Shown piece by piece: positions 1 through 6,552 of a stretch of 64,000 nucleotides of DNA. The translations under genes and the position numbers were made by a program. Under the pieces are notes generated by a model, which was not told the DNA's origin, made no database searches, and saw only the letters and a program-made list of their open reading frames with translations. Each line of letters opens with the position of its first letter. Within the stretch, counting starts at the first letter, position 1. The stretch comes from Rhodothalassium salexigens DSM 2132 (GTDB lineage: Bacteria > Pseudomonadota > Alphaproteobacteria > Sphingomonadales > Rhodothalassiaceae). Location of the stretch: contig NZ_SLXO01000009.1 of assembly GCF_004341375.1 (NCBI RefSeq), positions 1-64,000 of the forward strand. The letters are read 5' to 3'.

Positions 1-114
1 TCCGTCATCAACCCGCGAACCAAGACCGCCTCCCAAAAGCCAGTCTTGAATCACGCTTCGACCGCCTTGGGAATCCACTTCGTCAACAGGACCTAGCCTT
101 TTCAGGTAACTCAT
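1..114 (-). CDS. Partial hypothetical protein running off the left edge
   Basis: An open frame of 38 codons starts at an ATG at 114 and stays open to the window edge, so only the N-terminus is visible (it begins MSYLKRLGPVDEV). A GAGGAA-type ribosome binding site lies about 10 bases before the ATG. The start lies inside the 3' end of the preceding gene in another frame (32-base overlap), which suggests translational coupling. The visible part is hydrophilic and glycine-rich and I do not recognise a family. Its base composition is closer to the host than that of the upstream gene. Confidence 0.45.
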   Translation of the reverse strand, partial: MSYLKRLGPVDEVDSQGGRSVIQDWLLGGGLGSRVDDG

Positions 115-526
115 TTTTCAAATCTTCCTCGAATAATATAAATTGCTGCTGCACATGATCGACATAGTCAGATGGATCGGATTCTGGATTCAGCGCCTTC
201 CAGTCCTGATAATCGTGGTACTCGAAATACCCTACTGTCCCAATTCCAATGAAAGGCATAGCAGACATAACCAACTTGATTTTTGATTTAATTTTTTCTT
301 TTGCAATTTTCTTTTTATATTTTTGTTCAATGATTTTATTTGCAGCCTTCAATTTTGCAATTTGAGCCGTCGGTTGAGCTAATTCAGCGCTCTTTTGTAC
401 GACATGAAAGGCCAACCCAACCGAGGATGCTGCAAAAGTCAGGCAGGAACTAATTAGTATAGAAATCAAGTGACTCTTGATGATAAAGAAAATTTTATAC
501 TTTTTATCGACAAATTTGTTTCGCAT
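83..526 (-). CDS. Hypothetical small membrane protein, AT-rich, probably acquired
   Basis: The protein has 147 residues. The start at 526 is preferred over an upstream codon at 580 because a perfect GGAGG lies 5 bases before this ATG. The N-terminal part carries a long hydrophobic segment (about residues 12-42). A Lys/Glu/Ala-rich, probably coiled-coil stretch follows (about 50-85), then a second short hydrophobic segment (about 87-102) and an acidic tail. The family is not recognised. Base composition is very AT-rich and codon use (AAA, ATT, TTT) is unlike every other gene here, so recent transfer is likely. It overlaps the next gene by 32 bases. An island-encoded accessory or immunity-type protein is possible but not shown. 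Confidence 0.7.
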   Translation of the reverse strand: MRNKFVDKKYKIFFIIKSHLISILISSCLTFAASSVGLAFHVVQKSAELAQPTAQIAKLKAANKIIEQKYKKKIAKEKIKSKIKLVMSAMPFIGIGTVGYFEYHDYQDWKALNPESDPSDYVDHVQQQFILFEEDLKNELPEKARSC

Positions 527-537
527 TAGAGCCTCCG

Positions 538-557
538 TTACATTTATTCCAATGTAA
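538..557. promoter_or_regulatory. Perfect 7-bp inverted repeat before the AT-rich gene
   Basis: TTACATT, six bases, then AATGTAA. The repeat abuts the ribosome binding site of the gene starting at 526 on the minus strand. It could be an operator for a dimeric regulator or a leader hairpin next to the Shine-Dalgarno sequence. Its position is seen; the role is inferred. Confidence 0.4.
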
Positions 558-618
558 TGGAACGCGAAATACAAAATCAATACCCGTCAAGGGAGCACCG
601 CCGCCGCCTTTGCGCGGC

Positions 619-1203
619 CTAGCAGCCGCCGGCGAGCGCCCATTGTACGGCCAACAGCAGCCGCGCCTCCTTGAACACCCCTTGGGCGAGGGCCGCGCGC
701 ACCTGGTCGCGGGTCCAGGTCAGCACCTCGATATGCTCGCCCTCATGGTCGTTGCCGCCGCCGGTGCCCAAGCGCTGGGACGTGTCCACCTCGGCATAGT
801 AGAGATAGGCGTATTCCGAGGTGCCGCCGGGCGAGACGAAAAACTCGCCCAAGGGCTTGAGCGCGCGCGGCGCCAGCCCGACCTCTTCGACCATCTCGCG
901 CGCGGTCGCGGCTTCGGGCGTTTCGTCGCCGTCGATGCCGCCGGCGACCAGTTCGACCAGCCAACCGTCGCTGTGGCGCAGGCTCGGATAGCGGAACTGG
1001 CGCACGAACACGAACAGGTCGCGCGCCGGGTCGTGGACCAGGGCCGCGATGGATTCGCCGCGCTCCAGGCACAGCACCCGCTGCGGCCCGGCCCAATCGC
1101 CCGCCGCGGTGCGGAAGCTGACCCGCGCGGCGTCGACCCGGTACCAGTCGTCCAGCACGGTCTCCACCGAATGGATGGTGAAAGCGGGCGCATCGTCTGC
1201 CAT
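619..1203 (-). CDS. Nudix hydrolase, ADP-ribose pyrophosphatase-like
   Basis: The protein has 194 residues. The Nudix box GX5EX7REUXEEXGU is complete at about residues 88-110 (ending REMVEEVGL), so the Mg-binding and catalytic glutamates are present. A beta-rich N-terminal part and FVRQFRYP just before the box resemble the ADP-ribose/nucleoside-diphosphate-sugar pyrophosphatase branch (NudF/NudK-like). Such enzymes split X-linked nucleoside diphosphates in the cytoplasm. The ATG at 1203 is chosen over one at 1224 because GAGAGGA lies just upstream of it. The exact substrate cannot be read from sequence. It is divergent from yciB. Confidence 0.88.
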   Translation of the reverse strand: MADDAPAFTIHSVETVLDDWYRVDAARVSFRTAAGDWAGPQRVLCLERGESIAALVHDPARDLFVFVRQFRYPSLRHSDGWLVELVAGGIDGDETPEAATAREMVEEVGLAPRALKPLGEFFVSPGGTSEYAYLYYAEVDTSQRLGTGGGNDHEGEHIEVLTWTRDQVRAALAQGVFKEARLLLAVQWALAGGC

Positions 1204-1251
1204 GGTGGGGGTCCTCTCATCCAAACACGATATCAGGCAGTACTAACGGGT

Positions 1252-1863
1252 ATGACCGCAGACACCAGCCCCCGGCACAACGCGACCCTCAAGCTCACCA
1301 TCGAGATGGGGCCGCTGATCGTTTTCTTCGGCACCTATTTCCTGGCGCCGCGTTTCGGCGTTGCCGACCCGATCTTCCCGGCCACCGGGCTGTTCATGAT
1401 CGCCACCACCGCCGCCATGATCGCCTCGTGGCGGATCGAGGGGAAGATCGCGCCCATGCTGTGGGTGTCGAGCGGGGTGGTCATCGTCATGGGCGGGCTG
1501 ACGCTGATCCTGCACGACGACACGTTCATCAAGATGAAGCCGACGATCGTCAATTCGATCTTCGCGCTGACCATCATCGGCAGTTTGATGGTCGACCGGC
1601 CGGTGCTCAAACCGCTGTTCCAGTCGGCCTTCCCGCCGATCACTCACCGGGGCTGGCGCGAACTCAGCCGCAACTGGGCCGCCTTTTTCCTGTTTTTGGC
1701 GCTGCTCAACGAAACGATCTGGCGCAATTTCTCGGAAGAATTCTGGGTCGCCTTCAAGGTCTGGGGCAATATCCCGCTGACCTTCGCCATGGCGCTCTAT
1801 CAGGTGCGGGTGATGAACCGGAACCTCGACCGCGCCGAGGACGACGCCCCCGGCGGCGATTAA
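1252..1863 (+). CDS. yciB: YciB/IspZ family inner membrane septation protein
   Basis: The protein has 203 residues and several membrane segments. It has the family pattern: a Leu/Ile-rich first helix ending in GPLIVFFGTYFLA, the central segment containing LHDDTFIKMKPT, and a C-terminal part with NETIWRNFSEEFWVAFK. YciB proteins are inner membrane proteins linked to septum formation and envelope integrity in enterobacteria. The ATG at 1252 gives a length close to the family norm of about 180-200. The gene stands alone on the plus strand, divergent from the Nudix gene. Confidence 0.92.
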   Translation: MTADTSPRHNATLKLTIEMGPLIVFFGTYFLAPRFGVADPIFPATGLFMIATTAAMIASWRIEGKIAPMLWVSSGVVIVMGGLTLILHDDTFIKMKPTIVNSIFALTIIGSLMVDRPVLKPLFQSAFPPITHRGWRELSRNWAAFFLFLALLNETIWRNFSEEFWVAFKVWGNIPLTFAMALYQVRVMNRNLDRAEDDAPGGD

Positions 1864-1939
1864 TGACCCAACGACTTCGCGACCAGCGACCGACCGGACA
1901 GGGACCAACCGGGCGGGTGCGGTGCGGCCCGGGAGGCCC

Positions 1940-2524
1940 TCAACCGCCCTGCCCCGGCGCCGGCGCGCCCGCCTCGCGGCTGGGGCGCAGGCGGGCGCGC
2001 ATCGGTCCGGTCACCCCCTGACAATAGAGCCGTCGGGCGGTCAGGTCGGCCTCGACCCGGTCGCACCGGAGCGTCACGGCAGCGGTGTCGAGCGTCACCC
2101 CGCCGCCGAGGGTCGCCAGATCCTGATCGAAATCCACAACAGCCCAGCCGGCCTCGGCCACTTGGTCGCCGCGCACGAGGCGCGCACGGCCGGGCATGTC
2201 GGCGCGGTAGAGCGTTTGACCGTCGCGCAGATAGCCGACGACGCGCGGCGCCTCCAGCATTTGATCGCAACGAAAAAGTCGCGCGCCGCCCTCCATGATC
2301 ACCCGTTCAGGCTCTTTGGCCCGGCGCAGGCGCCCGCGTTCGCCGAGTTCGAACTGGACCTTTTCGGTGCAGCGTCCTTCGATCTCGCCCGGGGCTACGG
2401 TCTGTGCCGCCGCCGGCCACGCAAACCCCGCCAGCACCGCGATCGGCACCAGCCCCGCCAGCCCCAACATTGCCGGCCGCCACGGCGCCCGCGCCCCGGC
2501 CCGCACCCGCCATCCGCTGGCCAT
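1940..2524 (-). CDS. Secreted OstA/LptA-like protein, unassigned
   Basis: The protein has 194 residues with a basic start and a hydrophobic signal sequence ending near residue 40 (WPAAAQT). The mature part is a series of short beta-strand-like units with the pattern seen in OstA/LptA N-domains (for example VTLRCDRVEADL), and it contains several cysteines. LptA-type proteins bridge lipopolysaccharide across the periplasm. The resemblance here is weak and no lptB or lptC is adjacent, so I do not assign lptA. It starts only 3 bases after the stop of the upstream Nudix gene, so the two are probably co-transcribed. Confidence 0.65.
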   Translation of the reverse strand: MASGWRVRAGARAPWRPAMLGLAGLVPIAVLAGFAWPAAAQTVAPGEIEGRCTEKVQFELGERGRLRRAKEPERVIMEGGARLFRCDQMLEAPRVVGYLRDGQTLYRADMPGRARLVRGDQVAEAGWAVVDFDQDLATLGGGVTLDTAAVTLRCDRVEADLTARRLYCQGVTGPMRARLRPSREAGAPAPGQGG

Positions 2525-2527
2525 GGG

Positions 2528-3100
2528 CTAAAGCCCCGCTGGGCGGCGGTCGCCGCGGTCGCCGGGCGGATTACCGAACGGCGCAAAGTCGCCGGTCAGC
2601 CCGCCGGGTCGATCGAGCAGCCGACGATAGTCCCGCAGCGCCCAGACCACCGACGGAAACGCCAACTCGTCCCACGGGATATCGTCCCAGCCGACCAACG
2701 CCACCTCGGCGCTCTCGGGCCCGGCGGCGACCGCGTCGCTGGTCAGCCGGGCCAGATAGATCAGTTGCACCTGACTGATCCGGGCGATGTTATAGACCGC
2801 CAGGAGCCCGTCGAGCGCCAAGTCGGCGCGCGCCTCCTCCCAGGCCTCGCGCCGGGCGCCTTCCTCGGACGTCTCGGCCAGCTCCATATAGCCCGCCGGG
2901 ATCGTCCAATAGCCGCGACGCGGCTCGATGGCGCGCCGGCACAACAGCAGCCGGTCGCCCCAGCGGGCCACCGAGCCCACGACGATCTTCGGGTTTTCAT
3001 AATGGATGAAGCCGCAGCTATCGCAGACGAGGCGTTCCCGGTCATCACCCTCGGGGACACGCCGGCGAAACGGCGGCGCAGCGTTGATGTCTTCTGCCAT
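2528..3100 (-). CDS. Nudix hydrolase with N-terminal zinc-ribbon-like CxxC
   Basis: The protein has 190 residues. [13 protein letters not shown] (about 26-38) is the short Zn-ribbon-like segment found before the Nudix fold in the COG1051/NudC-like branch. It is followed by the Nudix box at about 70-92 (GYMELAE...RREAWEEA). All box glutamates are present, so a metal-dependent nucleoside-diphosphate hydrolase is expected. The ATG at 3100 is used; a TTG two codons earlier is less likely. It is the first gene of a probable two-gene unit with the secreted OstA-like protein. The substrate is unknown. Confidence 0.87.
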   Translation of the reverse strand: MAEDINAAPPFRRRVPEGDDRERLVCDSCGFIHYENPKIVVGSVARWGDRLLLCRRAIEPRRGYWTIPAGYMELAETSEEGARREAWEEARADLALDGLLAVYNIARISQVQLIYLARLTSDAVAAGPESAEVALVGWDDIPWDELAFPSVVWALRDYRRLLDRPGGLTGDFAPFGNPPGDRGDRRPAGL

Positions 3101-3182
3101 GGTCAAACCATGCCCCGAGCGCGGCTGCGCCGTCCAGCGGTTTCCCGCCCCAGCGACCGCCCCGCCTCACCGGGCCCGTTCG

Positions 3183-3551
3183 TTAAACGAAGATATCGAC
3201 CACCTGGCCCAGCGGCTGGCGGGCCATGATGCCGCCGGCGCCCAGGGCCAGGGCGCGCCCGCCCACGCCGGCCATGTCACCGCCGAGCGCCCGGACCCGG
3301 TCGCTGGCGGCGCGCAGTTCGGCATTGCTGGACAGCGGGTTGGCGGACGACCGGCGCTGTGCCTGACGGGCCCTGAACTCGTCGATCATCGCCTGACGGC
3401 GCGGGTCCTGGGTGTCGCCGCGCGCCTTGGCGGCGCCATCGTCGGGCTGGCCCGGCGACTGGCCCGGCACTTGTCCGGTGCGCTGCGACGGGCCGCCGAA
3501 CAGCGTACCCAGCGCCGAGAGAAGATTGCTATTGGGATTGATCGACGGCAT
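3183..3551 (-). CDS. Small hypothetical protein
   Basis: The protein has 122 residues, starting MPSINPNSNLL after a good purine-rich leader (GGGTAGGGA). The N-terminal half is Gly/Pro/Gln-rich and probably disordered. The C-terminal half is Ala/Arg/Gly-rich and ends in LGQVVDIFV. There is no signal peptide or membrane segment, and I recognise no family. It sits between the Nudix unit and the ccm operon, all on the minus strand. Its codon use matches the neighbours, so it is probably a real gene of narrow distribution. Confidence 0.6.
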   Translation of the reverse strand: MPSINPNSNLLSALGTLFGGPSQRTGQVPGQSPGQPDDGAAKARGDTQDPRRQAMIDEFRARQAQRRSSANPLSSNAELRAASDRVRALGGDMAGVGGRALALGAGGIMARQPLGQVVDIFV

Positions 3552-3630
3552 TCCCTACCCCTCTGCCGTAATCCAAAGCGCCCGGCGACCAGGCGGCCCA
3601 TTTTATTGCCGGTCCAAGCCTTGGCCGGCC

Positions 3631-3675
3631 CAGTCTCACCCGGTCCCGTCTCACCCGGTCAGGCTCAACCCGGTC
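3631..3675. repeat. Three imperfect 15-bp tandem repeats
   Basis: Three back-to-back copies of a unit close to CCGTCTCACCCGGTC occupy 3631-3645, 3646-3660 and 3661-3675 in the 294-base gap (3552-3845) between the ccm operon and the small hypothetical gene. Nothing else in this gap is convincing. Confidence 0.7.
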
Positions 3676-3845
3676 TAGCCACCTGAACCGCAGCCCCCAG
3701 GCGCCATCGATCCCGGGCACCAACGATCCCCGGTAGGCACCGACCCGCGCGCGCCCACAGGTTCGTCCGCAGACCAGCCCTTGAGCCGGTTAACGGGGCG
3801 AACGCGGGCCACTCGCCGGACCGGGGCCCGCGAAGCCGGTGAAGT

Positions 3846-5150
3846 TTACTCGGTCGGGCCGCTGGTTTCCAGCGTTTCCAACTGTTGGCGGATTTGGGCG
3901 GCCTGGGCGGCGTCGTCGGTCAGGTCGAGGGCCCGGCGCAGCGCCTCGGCGGCGGCGGCACTGTCGCCCTGCACCCGTCGCGCCCGGGCAAGCCGCAGCC
4001 AACCATCGCGGTCGTCGGGATTGTCGGCGAGACGCGCCGCCAGCCGGTCGACCATGCTGGCGATGAACGCCTCGCGCTCGGCCGGGGTCATCTCCGACGC
4101 CGCCGCCATGGCCTCCTGGCTCGGCTGGGGCATGCCCGCGGGCGCCCCCTGGCCCCCTGCACCGCCCGCTTGGGCTGCGTCGGCTTGGGCTGCGCCGGCT
4201 GACGGCGTGCCGGCCTGGGCCGCGCCCGGCTCGGCGGCGTCTGCCCGGGGCGCGCCGGCGCCCGACGCCGGCGGCTCGCGGCGCCAGGACCGCATCTGCA
4301 AGTCGGCGCGCGCCTGGGCCATGGCAACCTGGAACGGCACCCGCGCGCGTTCGGCCTCTTGGGGCAGCCGGTCGAGCGCATCCTGCCAGATTTCGATCGC
4401 CGCTTCCGCATCGCCGCGCTGGGCCAGCGCCACGCCGGTGTAATAGGCCACCGCCGGATGCCCCGGGTCCACCTGGGCGGCGCGGTTGAAGGCCAGCCGC
4501 GCCGCCGGCGTCACCTGGCCTTCCGAGATCTGCACCAAGGCCTCGCCATAGCCGACCCAATAGTCGCCCTTGTCCGGGTCGAGCCGGGCCGCGCGCTCAT
4601 AGGCATCGGCCGAGCGCGACCATTGGCCCATGCGGCCGCTATAGCGTGCCAGCATGGCCCAGCCGTCGGCGCGGTCGGGGTCGTCCTTCAGGACCCGTTC
4701 CAATTGATCGACCAGGCCGGCCATTTCCTCGGCCGCTTCGGCCTGGTCGGGGCTCGGCGCCCGGGCGCGTTCGGCGGCACTGCGCTCGGCCCGGGCCACC
4801 CGGTCGGCATTGGGGTCGCCCACCAGAGCATAGCCCACGGCGCCGATGGCCACCCCAACCAGCGCCAGCGCCAGCACCGCCGCCCGCGGCACCTGGCCCC
4901 CGGCGCGCCGGTCGTCGCGCTGGCGGTCGGCGGCCAGCGCCCGGCGCTTGATCTCCACCGCCGCGGCGTCGGCATCCTCGCGGGCCAGGCGGCCCTCGGC
5001 CACGTCTCGGTCCAGGTCGGCCAACTGGCTCTTATAGACCATCAACGCCTGGCGCCGGGTCTCGTCGGTCTCGGCCTTGGCGCGGCCCAACCGCCACCAC
5101 AGGGTCGCCAACAGGGCCAGCAACACCAGGCCCGCAATTGCAAAACTCAT
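3846..5150 (-). CDS. ccmI: Cytochrome c maturation protein CcmI
   Basis: The protein has 434 residues. Two membrane helices lie near residues 2-22 and 90-115, separated by a basic cytoplasmic loop with the family pattern (YKSQLADLDRDVAEGRL). TPR-type repeats follow (WAMLARYSGRMGQWSRSADAYERAARLDP and others), then an Ala/Gly/Pro-rich linker and a second TPR-like block at the C-terminus. CcmI (CycH) holds apocytochrome c for the CcmF/H haem ligation complex at the periplasmic face. Its ATG overlaps the ccmH stop in an ATGA, and it is the last gene of the operon. Confidence 0.95.
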   Translation of the reverse strand: MSFAIAGLVLLALLATLWWRLGRAKAETDETRRQALMVYKSQLADLDRDVAEGRLAREDADAAAVEIKRRALAADRQRDDRRAGGQVPRAAVLALALVGVAIGAVGYALVGDPNADRVARAERSAAERARAPSPDQAEAAEEMAGLVDQLERVLKDDPDRADGWAMLARYSGRMGQWSRSADAYERAARLDPDKGDYWVGYGEALVQISEGQVTPAARLAFNRAAQVDPGHPAVAYYTGVALAQRGDAEAAIEIWQDALDRLPQEAERARVPFQVAMAQARADLQMRSWRREPPASGAGAPRADAAEPGAAQAGTPSAGAAQADAAQAGGAGGQGAPAGMPQPSQEAMAAASEMTPAEREAFIASMVDRLAARLADNPDDRDGWLRLARARRVQGDSAAAAEALRRALDLTDDAAQAAQIRQQLETLETSGPTE

Positions 5151-5638
5151 GGGTTGTTCACTTCATCCAGCAGGGATTGGACGCGCGCTTCCTCTTCGGC
5201 GCTCAAACGCCCGGCGACGGCGCGTTTGCGCCGGCTGTTGGCCAAGGCCAGAGCGCCGCCGAGGAACAACAGGATCGCCGGCCCGCCCCAAAGCAGATAG
5301 GTGCGCCGGTCCACCGGCGGGCGCATCAACACCCAATCGCCGTAGCGGTCCACCAGATAGCGCTTGACCTGATCGGGGTTATCGCCCGCGGCCACGCGCT
5401 CGCGCACCACCTGGCGCAGGTCGCGCGCCAGATCGGCATTGGAGTCCTCGATCGACTGGTTCTGACAGACCAGGCAGCGAATGTCGGCCATGATGTCGCG
5501 GGCCAGAGCCTCTTTCTGCGGGTCCTTGAGCCGCCCGTTGGGATCGACGGCGACCGCCGACGCCGGCGGCGTCAGGACCAGGGCCAAGACGACCACAAGC
5601 GCGGAGAGCGAAGCGAACGGAACGAACAGCCGGATCAC
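5147..5638 (-). CDS. ccmH: Cytochrome c maturation protein CcmH, CcmL-type thiol oxidoreductase
   Basis: The protein has 163 residues: a signal/anchor at about 1-28, the hallmark RCLVCQNQSIEDS (about 54-66) with the redox-active CxxC, and one C-terminal membrane helix (about 112-132). It reduces the apocytochrome CxxCH disulfide, passing electrons from CcmG before haem attachment. The start is GTG at 5638, overlapping the stop of the preceding small gene in a GTGA. The end overlaps ccmI by 4 bases. Length fits the short alphaproteobacterial form without a fused TPR domain; that function is in ccmI. Confidence 0.96.
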   Translation of the reverse strand: MIRLFVPFASLSALVVVLALVLTPPASAVAVDPNGRLKDPQKEALARDIMADIRCLVCQNQSIEDSNADLARDLRQVVRERVAAGDNPDQVKRYLVDRYGDWVLMRPPVDRRTYLLWGGPAILLFLGGALALANSRRKRAVAGRLSAEEEARVQSLLDEVNNP

Positions 5639-5838
5639 GATTGATTTTCCCTATTCTGGCGGGTTTGTCGGTACTGCCGAACGATTTGGGCGACCAACGC
5701 CACCGCCAACAAGCTCAAGAGGATCGCAAACACCCAAAGCGGCACGAACGACGGGATGAACATGGTCACCGCGATGATCACCGCCAGTTCGACCCAATTG
5801 CCGCGCAGGGTCCGCAATGCCGCGGCCAGCCAGGTCAT
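5635..5838 (-). CDS. 67-residue membrane protein inside the ccm operon, unknown function
   Basis: The ATG at 5838 has GGAGG 10 bases upstream; an in-frame codon at 5865 is less likely. The product is almost entirely two hydrophobic helices (about 14-30 and 32-52) with a short amphipathic start and a basic, Gln/Asn/Arg-rich tail. It lies between ccmG and ccmH and its stop overlaps the ccmH GTG, so it is translated with the maturation genes. It is not CcmD, which is present elsewhere in the operon. I recognise no family; an accessory role in the haem lyase or thiol-relay complex is an inference from position. Confidence 0.72.
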   Translation of the reverse strand: MTWLAAALRTLRGNWVELAVIIAVTMFIPSFVPLWVFAILLSLLAVALVAQIVRQYRQTRQNRENQS

Positions 5839-5892
5839 CGCCGTTTCTCCCTCCAACCGCCTCAACGGACGGAAAGCCTCCGGTCGCCGCGC

Positions 5893-6483
5893 TCAATTGC
5901 CACCCTGGCCGTCACCCTGGCCGCCGGCCGGGGCCTCGCCCTGCGGACCGGCCACCCTGCCGGCCGCTTCGAGCGCGGGCATCAACTCGGTCTCGATCAG
6001 CCGCGGCGTCAACGGCCCGGCATGCTTGAACCGGATCACCCCTTGGCCGTCGACCACATAGGTCTCGGGCACACCATAGACGCCGAGGTCGATGCCTAGC
6101 CGCCCGTCGGCATCGACGCCCACGGCGTCATAGGGGTTGCCGAGGTCGTCGAGAAACCGCTGACCGGCGGCCTGGGTGTCCTTGTAGTTGATACCATAAA
6201 CCGGCAGGTCAAGGCGGTCCGACAGCGTCATGAGTTGAGGATGTTCGGCGCGGCAGGGCGTACACCACGAGGCGAACACATTGACGATCGCAGGACGCCC
6301 GGCCCGGAGATCGTCGCTCGACAGGCCCGGTCCGCCCTCATACAGGGCCGGCAGGTCGAAGGTGGGCGCCGGTTTGTCGATCAGCGCCGAGTTGAGCTCG
6401 CGCGGGTTGCGGCTCAAGGCGCCGTAGAGCAGCACCGTCAGCGCGATGAACACGGCAATCGGTAAAAGGGCACGCCAGGACAT
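5893..6483 (-). CDS. ccmG: Thiol:disulfide interchange protein CcmG (DsbE)
   Basis: The protein has 196 residues: an N-terminal membrane anchor (about 4-22) and a thioredoxin-like periplasmic domain. Its active site VNVFASWCTPC (cysteines at about 74 and 77) and the cis-proline region GVYGVPETYVVD are typical of CcmG. It supplies reductant to the CcmH/apocytochrome step of c-type cytochrome assembly. The C-terminal Gly/Gln-rich tail is probably disordered. It lies downstream of ccmF with a 69-base gap and upstream of the small membrane protein. Confidence 0.96.
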   Translation of the reverse strand: MSWRALLPIAVFIALTVLLYGALSRNPRELNSALIDKPAPTFDLPALYEGGPGLSSDDLRAGRPAIVNVFASWCTPCRAEHPQLMTLSDRLDLPVYGINYKDTQAAGQRFLDDLGNPYDAVGVDADGRLGIDLGVYGVPETYVVDGQGVIRFKHAGPLTPRLIETELMPALEAAGRVAGPQGEAPAGGQGDGQGGN

Positions 6484-6552
6484 GGGACAAAGCTCTCGTT
6501 CAACAGCTCCGGGCCGGTCGGGCGGCCCGGAGACAGGACTACCAGATACGAC

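Noticed and set aside
3552-3845. Gene upstream of the small hypothetical
   Set aside because: Open frames there are built from the 15-bp tandem repeat and are Arg/Val/Gly-rich shadows without start signals.
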